This document shows, in pieces, positions 1-12,280 of a stretch of DNA of 64,000 bases (the stretch's first letter is position 1; each line of letters begins with the position of its first letter). Position numbers and translations under genes: made by a program. The stretch spans positions 34,882,446-34,946,445 of the forward strand of contig CM056724.1 of the NCBI GenBank assembly GCA_029844215.1, given 5' to 3'. The notes beneath the pieces were generated by a model that was given only the letters and a program-made list of their open reading frames with translations, had not been told where the DNA came from and made no database searches. This DNA is from Przewalskia tangutica. Taxonomy: Eukaryota; Streptophyta; Magnoliopsida; Solanales; Solanaceae.

Positions 1-1334
1 TGGTCCAGCTATGCTATAACTGGGAAGCAGGGAAATAAAGTACAAATCAGATACCCTTAAATCAACTTAGATCAAGAACAAATGAGCATTTGGAGTCCAT
101 TTTTACCTAAACTAGGCAATTTACATATCAACATACATATCTTGGTGCAACTAAGAGTTTGACAGAAAGCAATAAGGCATCATATCATATGATCAAATTG
201 AAGGCCAAACAAATCATTAAAGACCACACTACTTCAAATCAGTGAGTACAACATAAAAAGTTCTAAAATAGATGTCAACATACATATCAATCTCATACTA
301 AGCTAAATTTAACTAAGGTAAGCATGTGAAAGACATAATATAAACTAAACCAATCATAACAAGCAAGTCACATGTCATCCTAACCTCGCACTGAATCAAT
401 ATTTAGTCTAAACCAAACATAATTAACCATAATCATTCATAAAATCCATTTAAATGAGATTATTACTACCTAAATATTTTTTCACTCCATGCTCAATCAC
501 ACTCACAGTAATCTAACCTTGAATTAACAATGGTAAAACATGAAAGGAGAAGGTAAAACGACGGTAAAACATAATCTAACCTTGGAGAAGAGGGAAGAGC
601 AATTCAACGAAGTGGATGCGATGACGAGTGGAAAAGGGCGACGACGAGCAGTGGGGAAGGGTAAGGCGACAACGAGGTGTGGTAGGAAATGCGACGACGA
701 GCTGAGGGGGAAGTGTATGGTTGCAATCGATTGGGGATATTGTGTTGTTGGTTGTTGATTAATGGAGGAAAGGTGGTGTTATAGCCCTGAACTTCCTCCA
801 ACGGAGGTCGTCCAGTGCTCGACGACATAGTCACCAAGCTTTCAACAATGGCGGAGGGGTATTTTCATCCAACTAATTTTCTGGTAAAAGTTGAAGTTTC
901 GATTTGGGTGTTGTGGCTGTTGGGGTTGAATCGAACAGCGTGGGTGGTATAGAAATGACGGGGAGGTGATGGCGGTCACAGTGGTGTAACCCACTGCCGT
1001 CGATTCTCGCCCAGGATGCCGGAAAATGCCAAAACCAAATCAAAAAACAGGGATTTTTTGATATGAAATTGGAGGAGATGTAGGGTGATTCGACGTTGAT
1101 GGTTAGTATGGAAATGTCGGGCTTAACGAGACGAAGCTAATGGGATATGTCTCGTCCACATTGGTTACCGGAGTTGGCCGGAAATGGCAAAACTCTGGAA
1201 ATAACATTGTTCACACCGAAATCGCCCAAAGAGAGAGATTTACTCAGTTTTGGGGGGATTAAAAGTGTTTTTTAAGGTAGGGAATGAGGTTTAAAAATGG
1301 GATTCCACAGGGAAAATAAAAAAATTAATGGACC

Positions 1335-1570
1335 GTTGCATTAGCCTTGGACAGTCGTTGCATTAGATAGGCTAATGCGACTGTCGTCTTTGGCGTTGCA
1401 TTAGATGATTTACACCGTCGCATTAGCCTATCTAATGCAACAGCCACAAAATACCGTTGCATTAGCATATTTCCTGATTTGTTATAACATGAACCCGTTG
1501 CATTAGCCACATCTAATGCAACAGTACTACATATGACGTTGCATTAGACCTATATGAGCCATCGCATTAG
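1335..1570. repeat. CACTA subterminal repeats (GTTGCATTAG motif)
   Basis: About eight forward copies of (G/C)(T/C)TGCATTAG or GTCGCATTAG, for example at 1335 and 1357, and about three inverted copies (CTAATGCGAC near 1372, CTAATGCAAC near 1432 and 1513) lie within 240 bp of the terminus. In CACTA elements such subterminal motifs are binding sites for the TNPA-type transposase; that role is inferred from the family. Confidence 0.75.
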
Positions 1571-1578
1571 CCTAAAAA

Positions 1579-1588
1579 TGTAGTAGTG
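1579..1588 (-). repeat. CACTA terminal inverted repeat
   Basis: TGTAGTAGTG on the plus strand is CACTACTACA on the minus strand, the standard outer end of CACTA elements. The following bases (GTG) would be the 3-bp target duplication. Confidence 0.7.
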
Positions 1589-2440
1589 GTGGGGTACACA
1601 TCAGTGGGAGGGGGAGGGGGGATGGTGTAGAAATCCAAAAAAGATAAAAAAAAATTAATTTTTTTTGGAGGGGGTTGGGGAGAGGGATGAATTGGGTGGT
1701 GTGGGTGCGTGGGGTGGTAGGAGTGGTTGGAGATTGGTTAAGTGGGTGGTTGGGGTGGGTTGAGTGATGGTGGGGGTAATTGATTGAATGTGAGACTTGT
1801 TATGACTAATTTAATTAGAAAATTCATTTTTCTTATTTTTAAAAGACCTGTTTATTTTCCTGGAACACACCCATAACCTCATTCTTCTCACTTTCCATTT
1901 CTTACTCCATACTACTACTTCCGCTCCATTTTATTTTCTCTGTCAAAGCCACCTCTAGAAATCATGCCTAATGGTATAAGGGAACATACTATTGTTCAAT
2001 TCGTTTAAACGACAATGTATATTAAATAATGTTTTAGTAATAGTCAAGTAGGGCACGGGAAGTGACCACACATTAGTAGAATGTATATTAATGAGAAAGG
2101 TCAAGAATCAGATGGAGAAATGTGCAAGGACTTACAATAAAAGAAGCACTGAGTTGGAAAACATTGGGTATCATAAAGTGAGTAAAGGCACATTCTTGAA
2201 TGAAATGTGTATTTCTTCAAAGTTTTATCCTAATACAGATTATCTCTAGGACATAAAAGTTCTATATTACACACTATAATGTACATCTTGTTTACACCCG
2301 TATTAGTAAAATACTTATCCGCATTTGATAATTACATCTAATTAAATAATTAATCTTAAAAAAAATTAACAATACATACATTATTTAACCATGGTTATAA
2401 GGTATTAAAAAGTGAATATGCAAAAACAAATGTGTCTTAA
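1589..2440. other. Intergenic spacer, G-rich then AT-rich
   Basis: No gene seen. 1590-1800 is strongly G-rich on the plus strand with many GGTGG/GGGTG words. 1800-2440 is AT-rich and carries no recognisable domain. It is the target sequence of both the CACTA element and the copia element. Confidence 0.5.
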
Positions 2441-2753
2441 TGAAAGAATTAATTTCTTGATTATTCTTATTGATGAAAGACATATATATACAAGTTACAA
2501 TAGGAAAATCCTTTTTCCATTCTACATCTAAATCCCTATTTTATATGGAGACTAACTTTACATTTATAGTACTATTACAATACCAATTAAGGTACAATAC
2601 TAAGTCTAATATATAACAAATATACACTAGGAAATATATACCAAAAGCACCACTGTTCCGTGGCTGGGCTGGACGAGAACTTCAGTGGCCCAATCTTTCT
2701 CGGTTTGTAATATACACATAATATATAATTGTATATTATGTGTATATTTAACA
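2441..2753 (-). repeat. Copia 3' LTR
   Basis: 313-bp LTR, minus-strand orientation, starting TGTTAAATATAC at 2753 and ending TTTCA at 2441 (TG...CA). It closely matches the 315-bp 5' LTR with scattered substitutions, including a change in the palindrome at 2709-2748. Confidence 0.92.
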
Positions 2754-2764
2754 CACATATGTAG

Positions 2765-4113
2765 TCATAGCGGACGATCTTCGTACACTAAGACTGTCTC
2801 TAAAATCTTCAAAAAGGACCGATGGAAGACCCTTTGTAAGATGCCTGCAATTTGATATCTGGAAGGGACATGGAAGACGCGTACTTGTCCTCGAGCTACC
2901 TTTTCTCGAACAAAGTGAATGTCCATCTCTATATATTTAGTGCGCTGGTGCTGAACTGGCTTACCAGAAAGGTAGATGACACTAATATTATCACAATACA
3001 CTAGGGTAGCTTTCTGAATAGGACAATGCAGCTCTAGAAGAACATTACGTAACCAACATGACTCAGAGACCACATTGGCTACCCCTCGATACTCAGCCTC
3101 TGCATTCGAACGTGAAAGTGTGGATTGATGTTTTGCAGACCATAAGACCAAGTTATTTCCAAGAAACATACAATAGCCAGACGTATAATGTTTGGTGTCC
3201 GGACAACTACCCCAATCAGCATCTGTGTAGGAGACAAGCGTAGACGTTGACGAAAGATACAAATGCAAGCCATAATCAAGTGTTCCCTGAATGTACTTAA
3301 GAATGCGTTTGAGCGCATTCATATGTTCAATCCTGGGGTTATGCATAAATAAACACACCTGCTGAACGACATAAGTAATATCAGGTCGCGTGAATGTAAG
3401 ATACTGAAGGGCCCCTGTAAGACTACGATAGCGGGTCATATCCTCATAGGGGGAGCCAGCTGCAGCACCCAACTTGGGTTTAGTATCAACTGGAGTAGAA
3501 GTGGACTTACAGGATGACATCCCAGCCCTCTCAATGATCTCAACTGCATACTTTCTCTGTGATAAGAACAGTCCTCCTGCATGACGATTGACAACAATTC
3601 CCAAAAAATAACTCAATGGCCCTAAGTCTTTCATGGTAAATTCAGAACTGAGCATTATCATAATAGACTGACGTAATATATCAGAAGAGACAGTCAAAAT
3701 AATATCATCCACATATAACAGTATATAAGCCATCGAAGAACCCCGAAAATATATGAACAATGAATTATCAGACATGCTATGAGAGAACTCAATAGTCGAA
3801 ACATAGTCAGCAAACCTTTTATACCAAGCTCATGGAGACTGCTTAAGTCTATACAAGGACTTCTTCAACAAACAGACATGATGAGGATATCGAGTATCCC
3901 TAAACTCCAAGGGCTGATGCATATTCACTGTCTCCTTGAGATCACCATGTAGAAAATCATTCTTCACGTCTAGCTGATGAATGAGCCATGATTTCGAAAG
4001 AGCCAAGCCGAGCACATCGCGAATGGTAGTCGGCTTGGCCACCGGGCTAAATGTCTCACCACAATCTACACCAACCTGCTGAGTCTTACCATCACCTACA
4101 AGACGAGCCTTAT
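2765..4113 (-). pseudogene. Copia reverse transcriptase and RNase H (3' part)
   Basis: Frame 4042-3830 carries the RT core motif QLDVKNDFLHGDL. Frame 3775-2765 (336 aa) carries the catalytic YVDDIIL near residue 21, then the RNase H region with TDADWGSCPD, LWSAKHQ and AEAEYR (residues about 185-235). The two are in different frames. The first 15-20 codons of the RT segment lie beyond the nested solo LTR at 7524-7580. The frame ends 12 bp before the 3' LTR, so there is almost no 3' UTR. The RT catalytic aspartates are preserved, but the gene is split and frameshifted. Confidence 0.9.
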
Positions 4114-7100
4114 TGTCACGACCCGATCCCGGGCCCGTGACTGGTGCCTTACCCCGGGCACCCTAGTGATACAATCATCAGAGTAATCAGCGGAACATAA
4201 TACACATACATGAAACAAATGAAGTACAAAACAGTAATCTGAGGAAAACTTGCCTTTCGGCATATATAAATAACAACTCTTACAAATGAACAGTTTAATC
4301 CTTTTTACAAACCCTGCCCACAACGATTACTGCACCTCTAAGAAAATGATACGACAACAATGGCGGGGCGGGGCCCGCCATACCACGAATGTAAATACCT
4401 ACAACGACAGTGGACTATACCCGAATAAGCCTCCGAGAAACGGAGCTTTCCCAAACGCCGAATCGTGACCCTAAGGCGAGGATCAACGATCGTGTACCTT
4501 TACTGCGGCATGAACGCAGCCGGGCGAGGTCGATAACAGTACCAAGTATGTGAAATCGAAAATAATCGTAAATGAAATCATAGTAGTCTATATAAAGCGG
4601 GAGACATGCGATAACCAAACTACGATCACAATAAATAAGCGATATGTCAAGTCGTGACTCACGCCTCAAAGTTATCACAATAAAATGCGGACGGCAAGTG
4701 CGAAGGCATAGCCGACTACTAAGACCCACGCACCAAAAATACCACAAACCGTATCCCGAGGTCTTTCTGCCGCACCACACGATCGGCCGCCACTCGCCCG
4801 CAATATCAATGCGGCGTCTATCCTCGAACTCTCGCAGCTCGCATAGGTCACCCAGCACCCGCATGAGGTATTCTCGAATCATGGTCCTGCATCACCTGAG
4901 GTATACCCCGCGTCGGCGGCTAACCTCGGTATCCGCCTAGGCTCCCGCACCGCATAGTCTCAAAAGACCGCGTAGTCTCAACAGACCGCATAGGAATCCC
5001 CGCGTCGGGCTAAACACCCGAATGATCAATCCCGAGCTACCGCGCTCGCGTAGTCACGAGGACCGGATAGGCCGTAAGACCCGCATCAAGGGTGGCAAGC
5101 CCTCGGTATAAGTCAAAGGGGTAGGTGATATAATAATAGTACAACGGGCTTAACGTTTAACAACGTAAGCACAACAAGAATGACCCCCTTACATCACGAT
5201 CACACAAGATACTAACACACGTAGCATCCTAACATGTTTACTTATCACATCAACAAGAAAGTATTTACAAGGCTATCTCAAACCAACACAATCAAGCTAT
5301 TCACACAAGGTACTTTATGCTAACAAGTTCGGGTATCTATCCCCAAAGTACTTCATACATTAAATCTTTAAAAGATCGTTTCACAAAAACCACACAATAC
5401 CCGTAGTATATAGAGTGATTATCTTTTTAAAGTAACTCAATTACTTCTCTTTGTAAAATCAAGTAGCCACATTCTTTTCCAATGTTCAAGTTTGCCTAAT
5501 TTCCAATGTTCAAGTTTGCCTTTTTTAGAAAGGTTTCGTAGTTCATAGTCTTATTCATTTAAGAATATAATTCTCCTTTAAACTATCTGAGAAACATAAG
5601 TCTTATATGTGAGTAGGATATTCTTGTTTATAACAATCTTATTACAGCAGCCATGATCTAGGAAATATCATTTTGTCTCATCTTAGCTTCTATGCAGATG
5701 GAAGTTTCTACTGGTTTTAATAATACTTAATTATTCAAAACATTTCCTTTTATTAACGCTGCAGTGGTTTGTCGATACACATTCTGATTTCCGAAATCAG
5801 TAAAACATTCTTAAGCCGTTATTACCTAACTTCCCATAAAGCTAGTATAACTCTTAAGTTTTCAAAAACCAAGTATTACTTCTTCTTTCGAAATGATTCA
5901 AAATCTTTGAAATACTTCAAGTTCTTTATTAACACATAACAAGCCGCTTATAGTTCAAATCGATTACCTTTTAAAACCACAAGTATTTTCTTACCAACAT
6001 AAAGTCATATAACCAACTTCCCATAAAGCCGTTATAACACGTTATGTTTTAAACCAATCAAATACATTTAGCACATGTACGTCTACCGTACTACATAGTT
6101 CACACATATCATGCTAGAAGAGATAGGAAGAGGTTCACATACCTCGCGACGATTATCGACTAATAGCAAAACGCTCAAGTACTTCCAACCGCTACTCCTT
6201 TAAGCCAAGTAGATCGCGCCACACGTAGTACCTCAACCTATAAGGCCACAAGGCGCTTAATAACATTTAGGTCCCTTCGTAGAACATTCTACAGAAAATT
6301 CAAAGACCTCCCGCAACAGCGTAAATCTCTCCTCTATCGGTGGCTACCAAGCCAACCGGGGGTTATACATCTAACCCTAACGGGTACAATTCTACTCCAC
6401 TGCACTACTACACAAGTCTCTTAATACTGCCCTATGTAATTACCTGATTCTTCTATAAATTCGGGCTTAAGTCGCAAAGACATTGCCGTAAGTTTTATTC
6501 AGCTTAAGTCGCAAGACATTGCCGATAACTATGCTCAGTACTATATATAGCATACTTCAACAATATAATCTAACAACATGTAATTTCCAATTACAATAGG
6601 GGGACAAGATATTTACCTCGATAAGCCCATAATTATCCAAGTATAAAGTCGAGCCGGGGCACGCGGTTAGCTCCAACTCCGAGCCCTCCAACCCGCGCCA
6701 AACTACCCTTAGAAGTGCTTACCAACTTCTACCTACTACTCCAACAAACCCGGGAGATTTTCCTGTGGTTTCGATTTGGTGACCGACGGAAGTATAATAG
6801 TATATCCGGGCTTTTCAGATAGGTATCACCTTAGAATACTACAAGGTATAAGGCTAAGGTAATTTGGGCATTATAACAATACTTTTGAGAGTATTTCTAC
6901 CAAGAGAGGGGGGTATTATACGAAAGCAACTAGGCTCGGGGGGGGGGTACCCCACGGCCACACGACGAGGAGGGGGGGTAGACCCCTCGGCCAAGGCCTC
7001 TAGGAGAGGGGGAGGCCTCTTGGCCGAACTCAACACAAAGGGGAGGGAGAAGATTTAACACTTAGGAACATTTAGGAATGGATGAATAAGTCTTCAAAGG

Positions 7101-7523
7101 GATGGGTATTTATAGGCCAAGTGAAGGCCAACCAATGGCCAAGATTGAGCCAAGTGCTACACAAGTGTAAGGCCAAGATTCACCCAAGTACACCTTATCC
7201 ATCTACCACACCAACCAACACAAAATATCCTACCTACTCCCTTAAGCCCAAATCGTCCATAATGCCGTCCAAGGTGTTCCAATGAGAGGGTGACAAGTGT
7301 CGCCCTCTTGTTGGTCCAAAATGTTTCGTCTCTCGGAAAAATCCGCAAAAATTAGAAATGTCATAGCCGGAATTTTCCCTACGAAAGCTGTGAAAACGTT
7401 TCGTCGAAAAACGACTCTAACCGGGTGTTGTGAACAAAGTTTAATTCGGCCAAGCCAAATCAAAAGTTTCAAATTTTCTACGTACGTCCTTACGTATATA
7501 CTCTGGAAATACAGGGTATAACA
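4114..7523 (-). mobile_element. Solo LTR of the chromovirus family (family C)
   Basis: A 3.4-kb single LTR in minus orientation. On the plus strand it starts TGTCACGACCCGATC and ends CAGGGTATAACA. It is flanked by exact 5-bp duplications CTTAT (4109-4113 and 7524-7528) and sits inside the copia RT. No internal retroelement sequence is present, so it arose by LTR-LTR recombination after insertion. It shares its ends and internal landmarks ('cttcccataaagccgttataac', 'catacctcgcgacgatt') with the LTRs at 15677, 34871, 50824 and 59372. A G-rich tract lies at 6930-7030. The short open frames in it are not genes. Confidence 0.95.
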
Positions 7524-7559
7524 CTTATGCCTTGCAAACGAACCGTCAGAATTTTCCTT

Positions 7560-8917
7560 ATGAGAAAAAATCTACATAGACCGAATAATATTAACACCAA
7601 ATGAACGGGGTACCAACTCACATGTCTTATTATCAATAAGAGCATTATATTCATCGGTCATGACAATTTTCTAATTTGGGTCATTTAAAACAGACACAAG
7701 ATTACGGGTTAAGGGTGATTTAAGAATATTAGAATTTAAATTAAAATGTTTTTTGGTTTAAAAGTACCCCGTTGGGCTCGGGTGACTGGTCCATGACTCT
7801 GGGATGAATTAGGTGAATTTTGGGAAGGACCGGGACGCGGGACGACCGCCGCCAGATAATGGGCATCGCTGCCTAAAATCGTAGTTGGGGACCCAGAAAG
7901 CGGATCGAAATGTTGTTGAGCCGGAATCGCCGAACTGGCCGGGAAGATGACCCATTTCGGACCCGATACGTTGTGATGGGAGAACCATCGGGTAGTGGGC
8001 CCGCCGGTAGAATCGGGATGCGGGACATATCCAAAAAATGCTGAATAATATAAAGGGAAATGTCATCATCCAAAAAATTATACGAACTAGGTACGAGACT
8101 TTCTACCTTAGCAAATAGAAATTGGGACTCATAAAAAATAACATAACGACTAATAATGATTCGATTAGATGACAAATCAAAACATTTATAATCACAGTGA
8201 TTTGATGGATAATCCAAAAATACACAAGGAGTAGAACGATCCTGAAGTTTGTTAATTGTGGTGGATGAAAAGAGTGGATAACATAAACACCCAAATACCC
8301 TAAGATGTGAATACGAAAGAGTCTTATTATATAAAATATGTAGATGAGACGAATATGTCAAACCTTTAGAAGGAAGAATGTTAACGATATCAGTAGTCAT
8401 TTGTAGAGCATGATGCCAAAACTACGGGGGTACAGAAGTATGAACCAAGAATGTTCGGATAATGTTATTAATGGTACAAATTTTGAGTTCGGCTTTCCCA
8501 TTTTATGAAGACGTACGAGGACATGAAAAATGAAAATTGATTTCATTTTTAACACAAAATTCCCGAAAATTTCCATTGACATACTCTTTGCCATTATCAC
8601 ATTGGATATTTTTTATTTCTCGTTCGAATCGGGTCATAATGAAAGCTCTAAATTTGTGAAAGATGGAAAAAAGTTGAGATTTCTTTGCTATTAGAAATGT
8701 CCATTAAAATTTAGAATAATCATTTAAAAATAGAACATAATAACGATGACCCAATGAACTAAGAACATGAGATGTTCATAAATCGTTATGAATAATATCA
8801 AATGACATTGAAGTAGTAGAATTAGAATCCACAAATGGTAACTTAACAATTTTTCCTAAGGAACAAGATTGACAATTCGGAGTACTATGCGTATCCTTAC
8901 AAGAAATAAGTTTATTT
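7560..8917 (-). pseudogene. Copia integrase with C-terminal region (broken)
   Basis: On the minus strand the region near 8860 encodes CQSCSLGK, the end of the integrase zinc-binding domain. Pieces of the catalytic core follow, including CDNGKEY near 8600. The frame 8400-7873 holds LRVFGCLCYP and the C-terminal copia motif CVFLDYPSNHCDYKCF. Several stops and frame changes separate these pieces. The stretch 7873-7620 is poorly conserved linker before the RT. Confidence 0.8.
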
Positions 8918-9604
8918 TTATCTAAGACATAAAATAGATGGCCCTGGATAACCTAGACGAGCATGCGATAAGGAAGGAGCAAGAGCTGAAAACGTGGATG
9001 ACATGACTTGACGCGAGAAACCAAGACATGGTGTGATTGGATAAAGATCTCCCCTGCTGTCACACCTCATGAGAGGACTCCCCGTCTTGAAATCCTTCAC
9101 AGAAAACCAAAAAGGATCAAAATCAATAGATACCCAATTATCAGTGGTGAATTTACGGACAAACACCAAATTTTTAATTAATTTTGGGGCATGGAGGGTA
9201 TTTTTCAAGACAAGTGGTGGATGAGCAGACAAAGTTTTATGACCATAACCCTTAATTGGAATTAAATTACCATTACCAATAATTATACCACGATTACTGC
9301 TCAAATTGGAATAAGACGAGAGAGTACCTTGGTCAGATCTCATGTGGGTAGTGGCGCCTGTGTTCATGTACCAATTCAGGTCCGGTTGAGTCATTCCAAA
9401 CGTGTGCATTGCGGCTTCAATGCCGATTTGTGTGAGTTCCGTTGCGTGATGGTCTTGAGGGGGCAGAGGCTCGAGTATTCGATCACGCTCGCCCAAAATC
9501 GGTGCAAACCCGAACCGACCAGAACCGACTGGCCGGGCCGAAATTGGGGCCCGCTCGGTATCTGCATTGGCCCTGGATCGGGCCGAAATCGGGCCCACTT
9601 CCAC
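8918..9604 (-). pseudogene. Copia protease and GAG-pre-integrase segment
   Basis: A 228-aa minus-strand frame. Near residue 75 is WYMNTGATTHM, the aspartic protease active site in which the catalytic Asp of the usual DTGAT has become Asn. It is followed by a GAG-pre-integrase region ending in HARLGYPG, where the usual HPG histidine has become Tyr. Loss of the protease aspartate alone would abolish polyprotein processing. It continues directly into the integrase segment at lower coordinates. Confidence 0.85.
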
Positions 9605-9765
9605 TACATTGGGGCCACTGCTGGTCCCACGTCTGCGGATGCTGGTGACTGGTTTGGAACCCTATACCTATACAAGGGGCTGTCAGTTCACCAGCCAAGG
9701 AAAAAGAGAGGATACCTACACATCGCCATCCGATCTCAATCTTTATGTATGCTTAAAGCCCGAAG

Positions 9766-10599
9766 TTACGTATGAATAGTCAAAGAAACTGCCACTGTTC
9801 CGGTTGTTGCCGCCGCAATTCTTGCCGTTATTGTTCGATTTTGACCCTTTTTACCACCACCGTTGTTGCGATTTTGGCTCAAGTTGGTGGAATCGAAAGG
9901 AGGAAAATTGGACGCAGTCATCATGACGATGGGGCTAGCCCCTATAGATGCCTTTTTAGCCAAACCCTCTTCTTCCAATGTGAGCATGGATCGGGCTTGA
10001 TAGAATTTCGGAAGGGGGTTACTTTGACGAAGGATTGAAGCAACCCCGTTATAGGCCTCAGACAGGCCTACAACCATCTGTAGGACGAGACGATTATTGC
10101 TCACAGGAGCCCCCACGTTGCGAAGTTGATCCGCCAAGTCCTTGAGTCATTTACAATAAGATGAAACGTTAGGAAAATTCACCATAGCAATATGAGAAAA
10201 TTCCTGTTCAAGGGCGACAATGCGTGATTGACTGTTATCCTGGAAGATATCACGTAATCGATTTCAAGCTGCCATAGCTGTGGAGTTGGGTTCCATAATC
10301 GTCTGTAAAAGGTCCATGAATATTGTGGCATAAATCCATTGGAGAACCTTTGCGTCAATCGTGACCCATAATTTTGGATTGTTTACTTTGGTTGATACAT
10401 CATCATCTTCGGTGGTCTCATCCCCCGTTGTAGGAGTCGGAGGGATGATGTGATGAAGAACTTGATTAGCCATCGCATGAATCTTGAATAATTCCGCCCA
10501 CGTCCCATATTGGACGTTTTCTAGGTCAAGAACAATAGGAAGAACGCTCTTGATGTTAGAAACTGTGAGGGCAGTATGAAAAGTGTTCTTATCAGTCAT
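9766..10599 (-). pseudogene. Copia gag (broken)
   Basis: Two open pieces on the minus strand, 10599-10264 (111 aa, start MTDKNTFHTALTV) and 10137-9766 (123 aa), together resemble the copia capsid (UBN2/Retrotran_gag-like): LENVQYGTWAELFKIHA in the first piece, LLQTIMEP near its end, and LTLEEEGLAKKA in the second. About 125 bp between them are out of frame. The second piece loses frame before a recognisable zinc knuckle. It lies about 150 bp inside the primer site, as expected for gag. Not functional. Confidence 0.8.
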
Positions 10600-10750
10600 G
10601 GTGAATAGAGCGAACTTTGGACAAGATTTTAGGGAGAAAGGAAGTCTCGGGTTTCTGAAAAACTAGAGGGGGGGGGGGTGGATTTTGGTCACGAATTTCA
10701 AGAGTAACACGAGAAAGGAGTGAGTAGCGGAAGCAAGGAAAAGAATCTAG

Positions 10751-10763
10751 ACTCTTGATACCA
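10751..10763 (-). other. Primer-binding site of the copia element
   Basis: Minus strand reads TGGTATCAAGAGT directly after the 5' LTR. It resembles TGGTATCAGAGC, the site complementary to initiator tRNA-Met used by many plant LTR elements, with one extra A. It fixes the inner end of the LTR. Confidence 0.85.
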
Positions 10764-11078
10764 CGAAAGAATTAAATTCTTGATTATTCCTATTGATGAA
10801 AGACATATATATACAAGTTACAATAGGAAAATCCTTTTCCTATTCTATATCTAAATCCCTATTCTATATGGAGATTAACTTTACATTTATGGTAATATTA
10901 CAATACTAATTAAGGTACAATAATAAGTCTAATATATACCAAATATATACACTAGGGAATATATACCAAAAACACCACTGTTCCGTGGCTGGGCTGGACG
11001 AGAACTTCAGTGGCCCAATCCTTCTCGGTTTGTAATATACACATAATATACAATTGTATATTATGTGTATATTTAACA
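10764..11078 (-). repeat. Copia 5' LTR
   Basis: 315 bp, minus orientation, begins TGTTAAATATAC at 11078 and ends TTTCG at 10764, where the canonical terminal CA has become CG. It contains a perfect 40-bp palindrome at 11034-11073, just inside its outer end. Confidence 0.92.
11034..11073. repeat. Perfect 40-bp palindrome in the copia LTR
   Basis: The sequence from AATATACACATAATA to its mirror TATTATGTGTATATT is self-complementary over 40 bp around CAATTG. The 3' LTR counterpart (2709-2748) has one mismatch. Confidence 0.9.
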
Positions 11079-12280
11079 CTTACATCATTATCTTGGTATA
11101 AACACTCGGTACAATAAGTTATTACCATGCAATTGGGGGAACTATAATCTGGATCATCATCACACAATATTGGAAGGACGCGAGGGTATTAAGTTATTCT
11201 CCATGTGATGTGTTTTAATCCAACGTTAAAATTTGATTGTATAATAAAGCAATATGACGATGTCCACTACTTAGCATATTTTGTTTTATGCTAATTTTTC
11301 ACTGATTCAATATAAAAGCGAATAACACAATGTTTTACTAAAGAATATTAAATAGAGTATTCCCTAATACTGATTCTTGGTGTTTTAAGAATATAAAAAG
11401 GGGTTTTCTTGCTAAGAAAATTAAATAGAATACTGGAATGGTTTATTTTAATTTTTTTTACTGTTAAATGGGGTAGGACTAAATAGGACAAAGCGGGCAT
11501 GACAATTTTAAAAAAAATATTAAACGGGATGAGGCATGACGGATCAAAATCTTAACATGTCAAAGTTTATCAATCACATTTCGCCGCTCCCCACCCCACC
11601 CCACCCCGCCCTAATTGCCATCCCACAGTGGCTTCCTTCTAGATGCTGTTTTAGCAATGTGTGTATCAAAATATAGAATCTGTCTAGCTAGTGTCATTGA
11701 ACGCATAATAAGTGCATCAAACATGAATTTCTTCTCCAACTTTTTACTACGTTCCATACGATTCATCAAAATACACCAAACTTCACAATCAGAAAAATTA
11801 AGGAAATACTCTGTTCTTTCTACTTTTCTTTTAAATTTCCACAGATGATCATTTCAGTTTCCACAACTTCTGAAAGAGACTCATAACCAAATTAGACATA
11901 ATTAAATTCCATACCAACTTCTCTATTAATAACTAAACAACACAACAAAAAAAAAAAAAAAAGAAACAGCCAAAAACATTCTTTTCAAAACATGCACGCA
12001 GCTCATTATTGGTAGTATGATTTATACTGCAAAGAGGATCACTGACTTCCAAGAAGCCACCTTTTGTTTCAGAGGATCAGTTAGTGTCTTATGCACTGAT
12101 TACAAAAAGTATTTATATATGCTCACTTATAAGGTAACTATATGTATATTTCTATGAAGTATCAATTGATAACTTGGTAAAAATAATAAATTACATTTAT
12201 AGGCGAATAAAGAATTTCAAGAGAATGGTGTATTATTACTTTAGAAACAAAAAAGCAAAATAAGAAGACGCAAAAGTGCA
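11079..12280. other. Non-coding AT-rich spacer
   Basis: No convincing gene. A C-rich run of CCCCACCCCACC type near 11585-11620, followed by TTGCCATCCCA, resembles ends of small non-autonomous repeats, but no terminal inverted repeat could be paired. An A-homopolymer lies near 11947. Confidence 0.4.

Larger units (their letters stand above)
1..1588. mobile_element. CACTA (En/Spm-type) DNA transposon, terminal part
   Basis: The right-hand end is a typical CACTA terminus: TGTAGTAGTG at 1579-1588, the reverse complement of CACTACTACA, preceded by a block of short direct and inverted subterminal repeats. No matching CACTACTACA terminus occurs to the left, so the element probably starts before this window. 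The 1.3 kb inside the repeat block is AT-rich at 1-530 and G-rich or mixed at 540-1300. Only short unconvincing open frames are present and no transposase motif was recognised, so this is either the non-coding end of a longer element or a non-autonomous derivative. The 3-bp target duplication at the right would be GTG (1589-1591); the left copy cannot be seen. Element type fairly sure, left limit unknown. Confidence 0.7.
2441..11078 (-). mobile_element. Ty1/copia LTR retrotransposon, degenerate, with a nested solo LTR
   Basis: Two direct LTRs (2441-2753 and 10764-11078) bound an internal region read on the minus strand in the order gag, protease, integrase, reverse transcriptase, RNase H. Integrase before RT defines copia. 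A tRNA-iMet-like primer site adjoins the 5' LTR. Flanking 5-mers are CTTAA (2436-2440) and CTTAC (11079-11083), a 4/5 match to a target duplication. A 3.4-kb solo LTR (4114-7523) interrupts RT. All reading frames carry stops or frameshifts, so the element is dead. Without the nested LTR it is about 5.2 kb, normal for copia. Confidence 0.93.

Noticed and set aside
226..240. CACTACTTCA as a possible left end of the CACTA element
   Set aside because: It matches the right terminus at only 7-8 of 10 bases and has no subterminal repeats beside it or GTG duplication, so it is most likely chance.
540..837. Two small overlapping frames inside the CACTA element
   Set aside because: Low complexity, overlapping on both strands, no recognisable motif.
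4415..4940. Open frames of 155 and 98 codons on opposite strands in the solo LTR
   Set aside because: They lie in an LTR, overlap each other, are not kept in sister LTRs and show no domain.
9329..9779. A 148-codon plus-strand frame
   Set aside because: It is the antisense shadow of the copia protease region.
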